DNA of 64,000 nucleotides from Actinomycetota bacterium (GTDB taxonomy: Bacteria > Actinomycetota > Coriobacteriia > Anaerosomatales > Anaerosomataceae), in contig WSXY01000001.1 of assembly GCA_009773565.1 (NCBI GenBank), positions 124,001 to 188,000 on the forward strand, given 5' to 3'. A program made the translations under genes and the position numbers. Shown here one piece after another: positions 54,802 to 64,000 of the stretch; within the stretch, counting starts at the first letter, position 1, and every line of letters starts with the position of its first letter. The notes under the pieces are model-generated. The model was not told the DNA's origin, did no database searches, and was given only the letters and a program-made list of their open reading frames with translations.

Positions 54802-55925
54802 GACGCATCTACGCGATAGCTCGCAAGGAGTTCATCCACATCGTCCGGGATCCGCGCACGATGATCGCGATCCTCATCATGCCGCTGCTGCAACTGTTCT
54901 TGTTCGCGTACGCGGTGTCCTTCGACGTGAAGGACCTCCCCACAGCGCTCCTCGACCAGGATCAGACGTCGATCAGCCGTCAGTACGTTGATGCGCTCAA
55001 GCAGTCGAACTACTTCACCGTGAAGCACAACCTTGTGTCATCGGGAGAGATCGACGGTATCTTTGACCGCGGCGACGCACGCGTGGTGGTGGTCATCGGT
55101 CCGGGATTTGGCGATTCGGTCGCGGCCGGACGAGCAGGCGCCGTACAGGTGCTCATCGATGGCTCCGAGCCAAACTCCGCACAGCTCGGCCAGGCGTATG
55201 CGAACGGGCTGTCTCGCGTCTTTGGCACAAAAGCCGCGATCAGCCAGGCTGAAGCGAGCGGTATGGATCCGGCACAGGGCGGTGGACTAACGGCCCGAAC
55301 GCGCGTCTGGTACAACCCTGAAGGCAAGTCCGCCAGCTACCTGGTTCCCGGGCTCATCGTGTTGCTCCTCACGGTCATGACGGTGCAGCAGACCGCGAAC
55401 ACCCTCGTTTCCGAGAAGGAGCAAGGCACCTACGAGCAACTCGTCGTCTCGCCGATCCACCGAATCGAACTGATGGTCGGCAAGATCATGCCCTGGGCGG
55501 TGATGGCCGCGCTCAACGTCATCATGATTTCCGTGATCGGGCTGCTCGCGTTCCAGATACCGTTCCGCGGTTCGGTCGCGCTCTTCGCCCTCGCGAGCTT
55601 CCTCTTCGTGCTCTGCGTGCTCGGCCTGGGACTCCTCGTCTCGGCACGCGCTTCTTCGACCGAAGTCGCAAACCAGCTCGCCATGATGATCAGCTTCCTG
55701 CCTGCGTTCATGCTCTCGGGATTCGTCTTTCCGCTCGCCAGTATCCCGCCGGTGCTCCAGGGTCTCTCGTACCTGTTCCCCGCGCGGTATATGACCGTCG
55801 TCGCCCGCACCATCTTCCTCAAGGGCGGCGGGTGGGATGTGTTGTGGCCCGAGATCGCGGCGCTCGCCGTGTACGCCGTTGTCGTGATCACGCTGTCGTC
55901 ACTCCTTTACAGAGAGAGGTCGTAA
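54798..55925 (+). CDS. ABC-2-type permease (YbhS/YbhR-like)
   Basis: 375 residues. ABC-2 membrane family: N-terminal amphipathic RRIYAIARKEFIHIVRDPRTM, helix 1, an external domain (about 40-190), then five helices with LVPGLIVLLLTVMTVQQTANTLVSEKEQGTYEQLVVSPIHRIELMVGKIMPW and AFMLSGFVFPLASIPPVLQGLSYLFPARYMTVVAR, the family's signature. It pairs with the next permease. ATG overlaps the ATPase stop (ATGA). Confidence 0.93.
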   Translation: MRRIYAIARKEFIHIVRDPRTMIAILIMPLLQLFLFAYAVSFDVKDLPTALLDQDQTSISRQYVDALKQSNYFTVKHNLVSSGEIDGIFDRGDARVVVVIGPGFGDSVAAGRAGAVQVLIDGSEPNSAQLGQAYANGLSRVFGTKAAISQAEASGMDPAQGGGLTARTRVWYNPEGKSASYLVPGLIVLLLTVMTVQQTANTLVSEKEQGTYEQLVVSPIHRIELMVGKIMPWAVMAALNVIMISVIGLLAFQIPFRGSVALFALASFLFVLCVLGLGLLVSARASSTEVANQLAMMISFLPAFMLSGFVFPLASIPPVLQGLSYLFPARYMTVVARTIFLKGGGWDVLWPEIAALAVYAVVVITLSSLLYRERS

Positions 55926-55928
55926 CCC

Positions 55929-57047
55929 ATGTCCTGGCGACGTGTACGCCTCCTCATCTGGAAGGAGTTCCTGCAGCTGCGCAGGGATCGCTCTATGCTG
56001 CCCATCATCTTCATCATGCCGGTGCTCCAACTCATATTGTTCGGCTACGTTATCGGCACTGACGTGAAGGACCTGCGCACGGCCGTTGTCGACCGCGACG
56101 GCAGCGTCGAATCACGACTCGTCGTCGACAGCTTTGTGAACTCCGGCTACTTCCTCGACGTCGCACATCCCGTCGATGAGGCCGCGATGCAGAAGCTCCT
56201 GGACGGCAACAAGGCCCAGGTCGCGATCATCATCCCTGAAGGCTTCTCGGACCTCGTCCGCGAGAAACGGCCGACCGAGATCGGCATCGTCGTGGACGGC
56301 TCCGACAGCAAGACCGCCTCGGTCGCCTCGGGCTATGCACAGCAAGTGGTCGCCGCGCTCAGCGGGAAGCTCTACCCGGGTCGGCTTACAGCGAGTTCGT
56401 CGGGCGTGGACGCACAGGTCCGCGTGCTCTTCAACCCGACCATGCGCGCGGTCAATACGATGGTGCCGGCGCTCCTCGCCTTCATTCTCATGATGTCGAC
56501 GCAGACGACGATGAGCCAGGCGATCGTCAAGGAGCGCGAGCGCGGTACCCTCGAGCAACTCTTCGTCACGCCGATCGGCCGGGCCGAGTACCTCATCGGA
56601 AAGCTTGTGCCGTATGTCCTCATCGCATTCATCCAGATCACACTGGTCTTCACCATCGGCACGCTGTGGTTCAAGGTGCCGTTTAACGGCAACCTGCTCG
56701 TCCTCGGCGCCGGACTCGCGCTCTTCGCGCTCACTGCACTTGGACTCGGCCTCATGGTGTCGCTCCTCTCGCGCACCCGCTACCAGGCGCAACAGGCGAC
56801 GACGTTCCTCATGGTGCCGTCGATGATGCTCTCCGGCTTCGTGTTTCCGCTTGAGTCGATGCCAAAGATCCTCTACCCGCTGTCGTACCTGGTCCCCTTG
56901 CGCTACATCCTCGTGGTCGTCCGTTCCAACTTCCTGAAGGGCTCCGGCTTCGTAGCGTTGTGGCCTCAGTTCCTGGCGATGGCGATCTTCTCGGCAGCGA
57001 TCTTCGGGTTCGGGCTCTCCCGATTCCGCAAACAACTCAACGACTGA
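55929..57047 (+). CDS. ABC-2-type permease (YbhR/YbhS-like)
   Basis: 372 residues, same plan as the preceding permease: RLLIWKEFLQLRRDRSMLPIIFIMPVLQLILFGYVIGTDVKDL at the N-terminus, external domain, and MVPALLAFILMMSTQTTMSQAIVKERERGTLEQLFVTPIGRAEYLIGKLVPY with FPLESMPKILYPLSYLVPLRYILVVVRSNFLKG at the end. The pair forms the membrane pore. GAGAGG precedes the ATG. Substrate could be cations or drugs as in YbhFSR, but this is only by analogy. Confidence 0.93.
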   Translation: MSWRRVRLLIWKEFLQLRRDRSMLPIIFIMPVLQLILFGYVIGTDVKDLRTAVVDRDGSVESRLVVDSFVNSGYFLDVAHPVDEAAMQKLLDGNKAQVAIIIPEGFSDLVREKRPTEIGIVVDGSDSKTASVASGYAQQVVAALSGKLYPGRLTASSSGVDAQVRVLFNPTMRAVNTMVPALLAFILMMSTQTTMSQAIVKERERGTLEQLFVTPIGRAEYLIGKLVPYVLIAFIQITLVFTIGTLWFKVPFNGNLLVLGAGLALFALTALGLGLMVSLLSRTRYQAQQATTFLMVPSMMLSGFVFPLESMPKILYPLSYLVPLRYILVVVRSNFLKGSGFVALWPQFLAMAIFSAAIFGFGLSRFRKQLND

Positions 57048-57062
57048 GGGATGGATACGAGC

Positions 57063-58064
57063 ATGCGACTCCCCTGGCAGAAGCACAGCACACCCGAAAC
57101 GCGCGCTTCACTCGAGCCCGCACACAACGAGTTCGCCATCGAGGTCAACGGCCTGAGCAAGACGTTCGGCGACTTCACCGCGGTCAACTCGATCAGCTTG
57201 AGCGTCGGACACGGCGAGATCTTCGGGTTCCTCGGACCGAACGGCTCTGGCAAGACCACCACGATTCGCATGCTCTGCGGCGTCATCGCCCCCAGCGGCG
57301 GCGGTGCGCGCATCATGGGCTACGACGTGGTCACTGAATCTGAGCGAGTGCGCGAGAACATCGGTTACATGTCGCAGAAGTTCTCGCTCTTCCAGGACCT
57401 CACCGTGGATGAGAACCTCAAGTTCTACGCGGGCATCTACGGTCTCTCGGACGAGAAGTTCGCAGAGCGCCGCGAATACATCCTAACGATGGCTGACCTT
57501 CACGGTCGCGAGAACGAGATGGCCGGCGACCTCTCGGTGGGCTGGAAGCAGCGACTTGCACTTGGCTGTGCGACGATCCACGAGCCGAAGCTCATCTTTC
57601 TCGACGAACCGACCTCGGGTGTCGATCCGACAGCGCGCCGCCAGTTCTGGGAGCTCCTGCACGACCTCGCCGCCTCGGGCGTCACGCTCTTTGTCACGAC
57701 CCACTACATGGACGAAGCGACGCACTGCAACCGTCTCGCGTTCATCTACCGGGGTGACATCATCGCCGAGGGTACGCCCGCCGAGGTCAAGGGCGATCTC
57801 ATGCGAGACACCATCTTGCGGGTCGAGGTCGACCGCGGGGAAGACGCGCTTACGGCGCTCGAGGGAAGCCCGGGAATCGCCGAGGCATACATGCAGGGCT
57901 CGATGCTTCACGTGAACGTCGGCGAGCGCACGGAAGCCGAGGCCGATCTCACCGGACTTCTCGGCGGACTCGGATTCACGGTCCTGGGTGTCGAACCGGT
58001 CGAGCCGACCCTCGAAGACGCCTTTGTACACCTGGTCACGCGCCAACGGGAGGTCTCAGCATGA
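57063..58064 (+). CDS. ABC transporter ATP-binding protein (YbhF-like, second half)
   Basis: 333 residues. Walker A GPNGSGKTT, Q-loop MSQKFSLFQDLTV, signature altered (LSVGWKQRLALG instead of LSGG), Walker B LIFLDEPTSGVDP and the H-loop histidine intact (VTTHYMDEATHC). Together with the ATPase at 53809 it would form a heterodimer with one complete and one degenerate site: this copy has the degenerate signature and the other lacks the H-loop histidine. Start uncertain between ATG 57051 and 57063. Stop overlaps the TetR gene (ATGATG). Confidence 0.92.
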   Translation: MRLPWQKHSTPETRASLEPAHNEFAIEVNGLSKTFGDFTAVNSISLSVGHGEIFGFLGPNGSGKTTTIRMLCGVIAPSGGGARIMGYDVVTESERVRENIGYMSQKFSLFQDLTVDENLKFYAGIYGLSDEKFAERREYILTMADLHGRENEMAGDLSVGWKQRLALGCATIHEPKLIFLDEPTSGVDPTARRQFWELLHDLAASGVTLFVTTHYMDEATHCNRLAFIYRGDIIAEGTPAEVKGDLMRDTILRVEVDRGEDALTALEGSPGIAEAYMQGSMLHVNVGERTEAEADLTGLLGGLGFTVLGVEPVEPTLEDAFVHLVTRQREVSA

Positions 58065-58687
58065 TGCGGCCACAGAGCGACGTATCAGCACGATACTTCT
58101 CGAAGTTCGTCGACAGCCGCCGAGGCGAGATCCTCGACGCCGCCCTCGCGGTCTTTGCCGAGAAGGGCTACGACGGGGGCACGATGCGTGAGATTGCTGC
58201 CGCCGTCGGCGTCAGCGAGCCAGCGCTCTACCGGCACTACACCGGCAAAGAGGCTCTCTTCGAGGAGCTTGTCAGGCTTGCTGGCGATCATATCGTCGAA
58301 ATGGCGGGAGTGACGATCGCTACCGTTCGCCCCGAGAACCTCCGTGATTCGCTCCGCAGACTCCTGGAAGTGCGGGACCAGGCGACGAACGGTCACGGGA
58401 GCCCGGTCATTCGTATGCTGCTTGTTTCCGCACCGCACAACGGTGTCTTCCTCGCCACCTTTCGCACACACCTCGCAGCGCCGATGGCGGCGATGCTCGG
58501 CACGCTCATACCGCAGATCGACACGTACTTCGGACACGAATACACGCCCGCTCAGACGGACGAGCGTGTCCGGGCATTTATGAGCCAGTTCGTCGGCCAC
58601 TTCATGACATCGATGGTTTTCGGTACCCCGCCGGCCGACGACACGACGGTCGATGCGATGCTCGCGATCATGGGCTGGGACGCTTAG
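58061..58687 (+). CDS. TetR-family transcriptional regulator
   Basis: 208 residues. N-terminal helix-turn-helix: RRGEILDAALAVFAEKGYDGGTMREIAAAVGVSEPALYRHYTGKEALFEELV, the TetR consensus, followed by a helical ligand-binding domain. It is the last gene of the exporter operon, overlapping the ATPase gene by 4 nt, so it likely represses the operon until a substrate is present. Possible operators are the inverted repeat around the -35 of the operon promoter and the palindrome at 58809-58822. Confidence 0.93.
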   Translation: MMRPQSDVSARYFSKFVDSRRGEILDAALAVFAEKGYDGGTMREIAAAVGVSEPALYRHYTGKEALFEELVRLAGDHIVEMAGVTIATVRPENLRDSLRRLLEVRDQATNGHGSPVIRMLLVSAPHNGVFLATFRTHLAAPMAAMLGTLIPQIDTYFGHEYTPAQTDERVRAFMSQFVGHFMTSMVFGTPPADDTTVDAMLAIMGWDA

Positions 58688-58771
58688 GCGGGCAGCGTGC
58701 AGGTTCATACGCGCTTCTGTCTATTGTGGCGCAAGATTTCGCATAGCGCATATTCAGCCAGTATCCTGCAT

Positions 58772-58822
58772 TTGACAGTATACTTCCCTGTGCCCTAGTC
58801 TGGCCCCTGTGATTCGAATCAC
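58772..58822 (+). promoter_or_regulatory. Promoter and perfect palindrome before secreted-protein gene
   Basis: TTGACA (58772-58777) with TAGTCT (58796-58801) after 18 bp, then GTGATTCGAATCAC (58809-58822), a perfect 14-bp palindrome. It lies where a repressor operator would block transcription. The long untranslated leader (about 100 nt) also holds CGGGAC/GTCCCG (58828-58844). Weak -10. Confidence 0.45.
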
Positions 58823-58924
58823 CGTGTCGGGACGGGGGGTCCCGCGCAACACGGTCGCGGTCGGTTCGCGCTCACCCTCCAGGAGCCGAACCTTCGTGGA
58901 AAACAATTCATCTAAGGGGGGTCC

Positions 58925-59410
58925 ATGAAACACAAGGCTGGATTTGCAGCGGTGCTTGCGATGGCGATTCTGCTCCTAGCCACGCCCGCATACGCCGTCT
59001 CGAGCGTCACGAACACCTTCAAGGCCGGGGACTACACCGTCAATACGGGGCAGTCGGTCACAATCTCGGCCAGTTCCGTCTACGACTGGATGTACGTCCC
59101 CAACCCGTACACCAGCAACTACGACGAAGAAGTCAGCTACTCGATGTTCAACAAACCCTCAACGTACGCATGGGGCGGTTTGACGAATACGGCGTGGACG
59201 TACAAGTCAGCGGGACACTATGTCTCGCCTTGTTGGGAGCTCTACCAGCCGGACTTCTGGGTGGTGACCAAGGCCACCATCTACGCCAATGCCAACGCAA
59301 GTGCGAAATCATTGGCCGCGGGAACCAAGAAGTCCAGCCGCCACGGTCAGTATCAGAACGGCTGGGTCTCCTACGGCACGGCCACCTGGTTCACGACCAC
59401 GCACAACTAG
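58925..59410 (+). CDS. Secreted protein, possible bacteriocin-like cargo
   Basis: 161 residues. Signal peptide (AGFAAVLAMAILLLATPAYA, cleavage about residue 24). The mature part of about 137 residues is rich in Tyr, Trp, Asn, Ser and Thr with a single cysteine: VYDWMYVPNPYTSNYDEEVSYSMF, TAWTYKSAGHYVSPCWELY, ATIYANANASAKSLAAG and YQNGWVSYGTATWF. I recognise no family. Lactococcin 972-type proteins share the aromatic pattern and the adjacent ABC cassette but not clear homology. A very strong purine-rich AAGGGGGG precedes the ATG. The following palindrome and ABC genes suggest cotranscription with attenuation. Confidence 0.7.
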   Translation: MKHKAGFAAVLAMAILLLATPAYAVSSVTNTFKAGDYTVNTGQSVTISASSVYDWMYVPNPYTSNYDEEVSYSMFNKPSTYAWGGLTNTAWTYKSAGHYVSPCWELYQPDFWVVTKATIYANANASAKSLAAGTKKSSRHGQYQNGWVSYGTATWFTTTHN

Positions 59411-59431
59411 AGAACGAACCGCGACCACACC

Positions 59432-59461
59432 GGGAGGAGCGGGCGGCGCCGCCCGCTCCTC
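59432..59461 (+). terminator. Perfect 30-bp palindrome between secreted-protein and ABC genes
   Basis: GGAGGAGCGGGCGGC (59432-59446) followed directly by its reverse complement (59447-59461). A hairpin of 12-13 bp with a small loop is expected, 21 nt after the secreted-protein stop and 21 nt before the permease start. There is no T-run, so it may be a partial terminator (attenuator) that lowers transporter expression relative to the secreted protein. Confidence 0.7.
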
Positions 59462-59481
59462 CACCTCCCTCAGGAGATGAT

Positions 59482-60639
59482 ATGGGCCTGATGTACCTTG
59501 CTTCAGAGTACCGCCGATCCGCAGTCCCCGTTGCGCGGCGACTGGTGTTTCTCACGATCGTTCTCAGCTCGATGGTGTATCTATCCGGCATCTGGCCGGT
59601 GATGAGCTACTTCCACACTGCTCAATCACTCTCGGCCGCATACGTCGCCCGACTGAACGGTCCGATCACCGCAGCGCAGTACGCGAGCGTCGTCGCCTCC
59701 ATGACCTCATCCGGAGGTGAAGCGGTCGGTCTGTCGATCGGCTCCAACGCGCAAGTGGCGGCCGCCGGTCGTCAACCGGTTGAATACGGCGGTGACCTCT
59801 ACCTATACGATCCCGGGTGCGAAAACGCAGTCCAGCGCTTGCTGCTGGGTGACGCGCTCGTCCTCAGGGGGTCGATGTCGGGATCCGACGCCTGCGCGCT
59901 CGATATCGTAAGTGCCAAGCGCCTCAAGGTCCGTATCGGCGATACGATTGAGTTCTCGCAATTGGTGACGGCAAACGATGGTGCGCCTCTGACTCTTCAT
60001 GGCGCAGGCGTCGTCCGCGCGATATATGGGACGAACGCAGACGTCCGAGGGCTCATCGCCCCGCTTCCGACCGCACAGCGCGCAGGAGCCGGTGGCGCGG
60101 ATGTCGCGTATACCGATATCTTCTTCTACTCGGCCAACTCCGACGAGACCCTGGCGCGACTGAGCAGCATCACATCTAACCCGGAGTGGACCATACAATC
60201 TAGGTCGCAGGCGGTGGCGATCGCAGAGCGACGAGCGGTAGCCGCATCGGGACCGCAGTTCCGGACCACTGCGCTCATCGCGGGCCTGCTGATCTACGCG
60301 GTATACGTGCTTCGCGAGCAGTTCGTCCGGATTGGCCGACGGCGGCGAGCAGTCGCAATCATGTTCTCGATGGGATCCAGCATCAGGAGCATCATCGGAC
60401 TCATGATCGCCGAGCAGATCGCGATTTGTGTCGCGACCGGAATCGCGGGACTCCTGATCGGAAAGCTGCTCATCGAGTCCACACTCGGGATGTACATTCC
60501 CGCTGAGGCGACCACGACATTCGTTCTTTGGCTTGTCGGACTCAACGTCGCGGCACTGTGTATACTCGCGGCTCAACTCGCCGTAACCTTCAAGCGCTTC
60601 CCCGTGGCCCGCCTGCTCTCACTCAGACAGGAGTACTGA
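59482..60639 (+). CDS. FtsX-type ABC permease of secreted-protein cassette
   Basis: 385 residues. Helix 1 about 16-40 (RRLVFLTIVLSSMVYLSGIWPV), an extracytoplasmic domain of about 210 residues, then three helices: FRTTALIAGLLIYAVYVLREQF, MIAEQIAICVATGIAGLLIGKLL and FVLWLVGLNVAALCILAAQLAV. RRRAVAIMFSMGSSIRSIIGLMIAEQ corresponds to the ERxxEIGxLRAxG motif of FtsX permeases, in a diverged form. ATG with CAGGAG. Pairs with the permease at 61302. Confidence 0.85.
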   Translation: MGLMYLASEYRRSAVPVARRLVFLTIVLSSMVYLSGIWPVMSYFHTAQSLSAAYVARLNGPITAAQYASVVASMTSSGGEAVGLSIGSNAQVAAAGRQPVEYGGDLYLYDPGCENAVQRLLLGDALVLRGSMSGSDACALDIVSAKRLKVRIGDTIEFSQLVTANDGAPLTLHGAGVVRAIYGTNADVRGLIAPLPTAQRAGAGGADVAYTDIFFYSANSDETLARLSSITSNPEWTIQSRSQAVAIAERRAVAASGPQFRTTALIAGLLIYAVYVLREQFVRIGRRRRAVAIMFSMGSSIRSIIGLMIAEQIAICVATGIAGLLIGKLLIESTLGMYIPAEATTTFVLWLVGLNVAALCILAAQLAVTFKRFPVARLLSLRQEY

Positions 60640-60640
60640 C

Positions 60641-61291
60641 GTGCTATACACGATGCGAGACGTCTCGGTCCAGTACCGTATCGGCGAACGCCGCGTTGAC
60701 GTGCTACGCGACTTCTCTTTCGCCGTAGAAGATGGGGAGTTCATCACGATCACGGGGCCGTCTGGCCGAGGCAAGACGACTGTACTGAACATACTCGCGG
60801 GGTTTCTGCCCCCAACAAGCGGGACCGTGCTATGGGAGGACAATGACCTCTACGCTCAGAGCGACGATCAGACCGCTCGATATCGCAACTCCCAGATCGG
60901 CATGGTCCACCAGTTCTTCAACCTAATCCCCGAACTGAACGCGGTCCAGAACGTTATGGCGCCGGGACTGATCGGAGGAGCCAATAGGCACGAGGCTCGC
61001 CGACGGGCGGAAGCGATGCTCGATCGCGTCGGTGTGCTCGGTCGAGCCGAGCATCTCCCCTCAGAAATGTCAGGCGGCGAACAACAGCGTGTGGCTATCG
61101 CACGTGCGCTGATGAATAGCCCAAGGGTCGTGCTCGCCGATGAGCCAACGGGCAACCTGGACCGGGTGACTGCAGCCGAGATCGTAGCCCTCATGTCGCG
61201 CCTCCACGCTGAGGACGGAACCACGATGATTCTTGTCACGCATGACCCGACCGTCGCCGCAGCCGGCACTCGCATGATTCAGATGGACTGA
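60641..61291 (+). CDS. ABC transporter ATP-binding protein of secreted-protein cassette
   Basis: 216 residues. Walker A GPSGRGKTT, Q-loop MVHQFFNLIPELNAV, signature [15 protein letters not shown], Walker [13 protein letters not shown] and H-loop LVTHDP. MacB/LolD-type, and its Walker A has R and T instead of S-G-S. GTG start with AGGAG; the permease genes on both sides are only a few bases away. Energises the two-permease exporter. Confidence 0.92.
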   Translation: MLYTMRDVSVQYRIGERRVDVLRDFSFAVEDGEFITITGPSGRGKTTVLNILAGFLPPTSGTVLWEDNDLYAQSDDQTARYRNSQIGMVHQFFNLIPELNAVQNVMAPGLIGGANRHEARRRAEAMLDRVGVLGRAEHLPSEMSGGEQQRVAIARALMNSPRVVLADEPTGNLDRVTAAEIVALMSRLHAEDGTTMILVTHDPTVAAAGTRMIQMD

Positions 61292-61301
61292 GCGACCCGT
61301 G

Positions 61302-62423
61302 ATGTGGCTCGCCTGGACCTACCTCTGCGCCAGCTATCGAAAGCGAAGTGCGAACGCGGTCAGAACGCTGGTGCTCGCGACGCTTGTGACCGCGGGCGTC
61401 TTCTTCTTCGCAGCGGTGCTCCCCGCGGTCAGCTTCAAGCAAACAGGCGCACTCCAGGCCGCCAAGTGGAACCTGATCGCGTCATCGCCAGGAGCGCGGG
61501 GTATTCCGGACTCAACACGTGCAGCGCTTTCGGGCGGCGACAAGAGACTCATTGTCGGCCACACAGTGACCGGTGATGCATCCACTCAGGGTGGAGAGCC
61601 CGTGTCCACCGGTATCCTGGTACTACAGCCATCTGCATCACGTGATCTCTCCTGGTACTCACCTGATCTTGTCGTCGATGGGTCGTTCAACACAGATGGG
61701 ATCTGGATGGACGTCATCACGTCGCGACAGCTCGGCGCTCGCCTTGGCGATCGAGTAACCGTGCGATTCACGTCACTCGTGAACGGACAGCCACAAGTGA
61801 CCGAGATCTCCAAACCATTCACGGCGCTCTTCGCTCCCACGCTGCAGACGACCGGAATCTGTCTCATGACCGAGCTGCCCTCCGGCACGGATCTCGCAAT
61901 GGATGTGTTCGCAAGCATTCCGGCGGCACAAGCAGAAGAGACCGCCAGCCGCCTTCGTCGAACGAGCGAGCAGGACGGCTGGAACGTCAGCACGATCTCC
62001 GAAGAGTGGACAGCGGGCCGTCGGCGCGTGGATGAGGCCATCAACCGCAACACGCGATTCTCACTCATCTGGATCAGCATAGCCATCTATGTCGGGTACG
62101 CTTGGCGAGAGATGGCCGGACGATTCAGAGTACGGCGACACGACTTCGCGGTGCTTTTATCGATCGGGGCTCCCATACGCGATTTGCTCGGTATCGCGAT
62201 TTGCGAGCAGCTCATATTCGGCACTCTCTCCGCAGTTGCAGGTTTCGCCATCGGGGCATGGGCTCTTGTCCGGCTGTCGCACCTCTGGGTGCCTGCCGAT
62301 ACCTACATGTTCCTCGCCGGCTATGTCGCGCTAGCGAATCTAGCCGTGCTTGTTGTCACGACGATGGGCTTCTCAAGGCGCATACGATCGCTCCCGGTCG
62401 CACAGCTTCTCTCGGAAGAATGA
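61302..62423 (+). CDS. FtsX-type ABC permease of secreted-protein cassette
   Basis: 373 residues. Helix 1 (VRTLVLATLVTAGVFFFAAVLPAV), extracytoplasmic domain to about 245, then three helices with FRVRRHDFAVLLSIGAPIRDLLGIAICEQLIFGTLSAVAGFAIG and the C-terminal RRIRSLPVAQLLSEE, reminiscent of FtsX termini. Same plan as the permease at 59482, so the exporter is probably a heterodimer. A GTG at 61299 is an alternative start. Convergent with recQ, 72 bp away. Confidence 0.85.
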   Translation: MWLAWTYLCASYRKRSANAVRTLVLATLVTAGVFFFAAVLPAVSFKQTGALQAAKWNLIASSPGARGIPDSTRAALSGGDKRLIVGHTVTGDASTQGGEPVSTGILVLQPSASRDLSWYSPDLVVDGSFNTDGIWMDVITSRQLGARLGDRVTVRFTSLVNGQPQVTEISKPFTALFAPTLQTTGICLMTELPSGTDLAMDVFASIPAAQAEETASRLRRTSEQDGWNVSTISEEWTAGRRRVDEAINRNTRFSLIWISIAIYVGYAWREMAGRFRVRRHDFAVLLSIGAPIRDLLGIAICEQLIFGTLSAVAGFAIGAWALVRLSHLWVPADTYMFLAGYVALANLAVLVVTTMGFSRRIRSLPVAQLLSEE

Positions 62424-62495
62424 CACGGTCGCGCGAACCTACGTACTGGTGGGCAGGATCTTGCCGGGGAAGATGTCCACGTTCGGAATCGGGAT

Positions 62496-64000
<1,505 letters not shown>

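Noticed and set aside
58925-59410. Lactococcin 972 family bacteriocin
   Set aside because: The aromatic-rich composition and adjacent ABC genes are suggestive, but I could not match the conserved pattern of that family, and it is longer; kept as an unassigned secreted protein.

Overview
This is a 64 kb piece of a GC-rich bacterial chromosome, with no rRNA, tRNA, phage, insertion sequence or CRISPR array that I can see. Gene content (cell-wall-binding-repeat-2 surface proteins, archaeal-type phosphoglycerate mutase, oxygen-independent radical SAM enzyme, mercury-methylation genes, a probable selenoprotein) points to an anaerobic actinobacterium near the Coriobacteriia (OPB41/Anaerosomatales-like). 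That placement is an inference from gene content; no marker gene is present to prove it.

Layout. 1-5 kb: surface protein, flavodoxin, lipoprotein, a NarL-type two-component pair and an EamA exporter. 5-8.6 kb: purB, an ATC-hydrolase-like protein, an HTH-MNT/HEPN toxin-antitoxin pair and a GyrI-like protein. 8.6-17.5 kb: a MacB-like ABC exporter, a TRIC-type channel, a second NarL-type two-component pair, an RHH/GNAT toxin-antitoxin pair and a DgcN-like protein. 17.8-21.5 kb: a MacA/MacB exporter operon. 21.9-23.3 kb: hgcA-hgcB, the corrinoid protein/ferredoxin pair that methylates mercury. 23.4-24.8 kb: an AAA/DUF4143 ATPase behind three evenly spaced palindromes. 24.8-32.9 kb (minus strand): another FtsX-type ABC exporter, an RsgA GTPase with an extra N-terminal domain, flavin reductase, ApgM, a PP-loop protein and a TIM-barrel protein. 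33-40.3 kb: GerMN lipoprotein, a large AlkZ-like fusion, LysR regulator with a divergent 37-residue membrane peptide, a PAS kinase, msrB and msrA. 40.3-46.2 kb: TIGR00300 protein, a PadR-controlled envelope operon and a secreted NlpC/P60-type protein. 46.2-51.5 kb: purE, purD, purA and a HemN-like radical SAM enzyme. 51.7-58.7 kb: a six-gene YbhGFSR-like exporter operon with its TetR regulator. 58.9-62.4 kb: a small secreted protein followed by its own ABC transporter. 62.5-64 kb: recQ, running off the end.

Strongest observations. (1) hgcAB is complete, with the NVWCAAGK cap-helix motif in HgcA and the CMECGAC motif in HgcB. (2) msrA has an in-frame TGA exactly at its catalytic cysteine codon with a SECIS-like hairpin about 20 nt after it, so it is most likely a selenoprotein; a naive gene call would truncate it. 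(3) Three 23-bp palindromes at an exact 33-bp period precede the AAA ATPase, the last containing its ribosome binding site. (4) A 141-bp nested inverted repeat lies between purA and purD. (5) A secreted 161-residue protein, a perfect 30-bp palindrome and a permease-ATPase-permease cassette form a possible export or immunity system. Five separate ABC exporters in 64 kb show strong investment in envelope transport.
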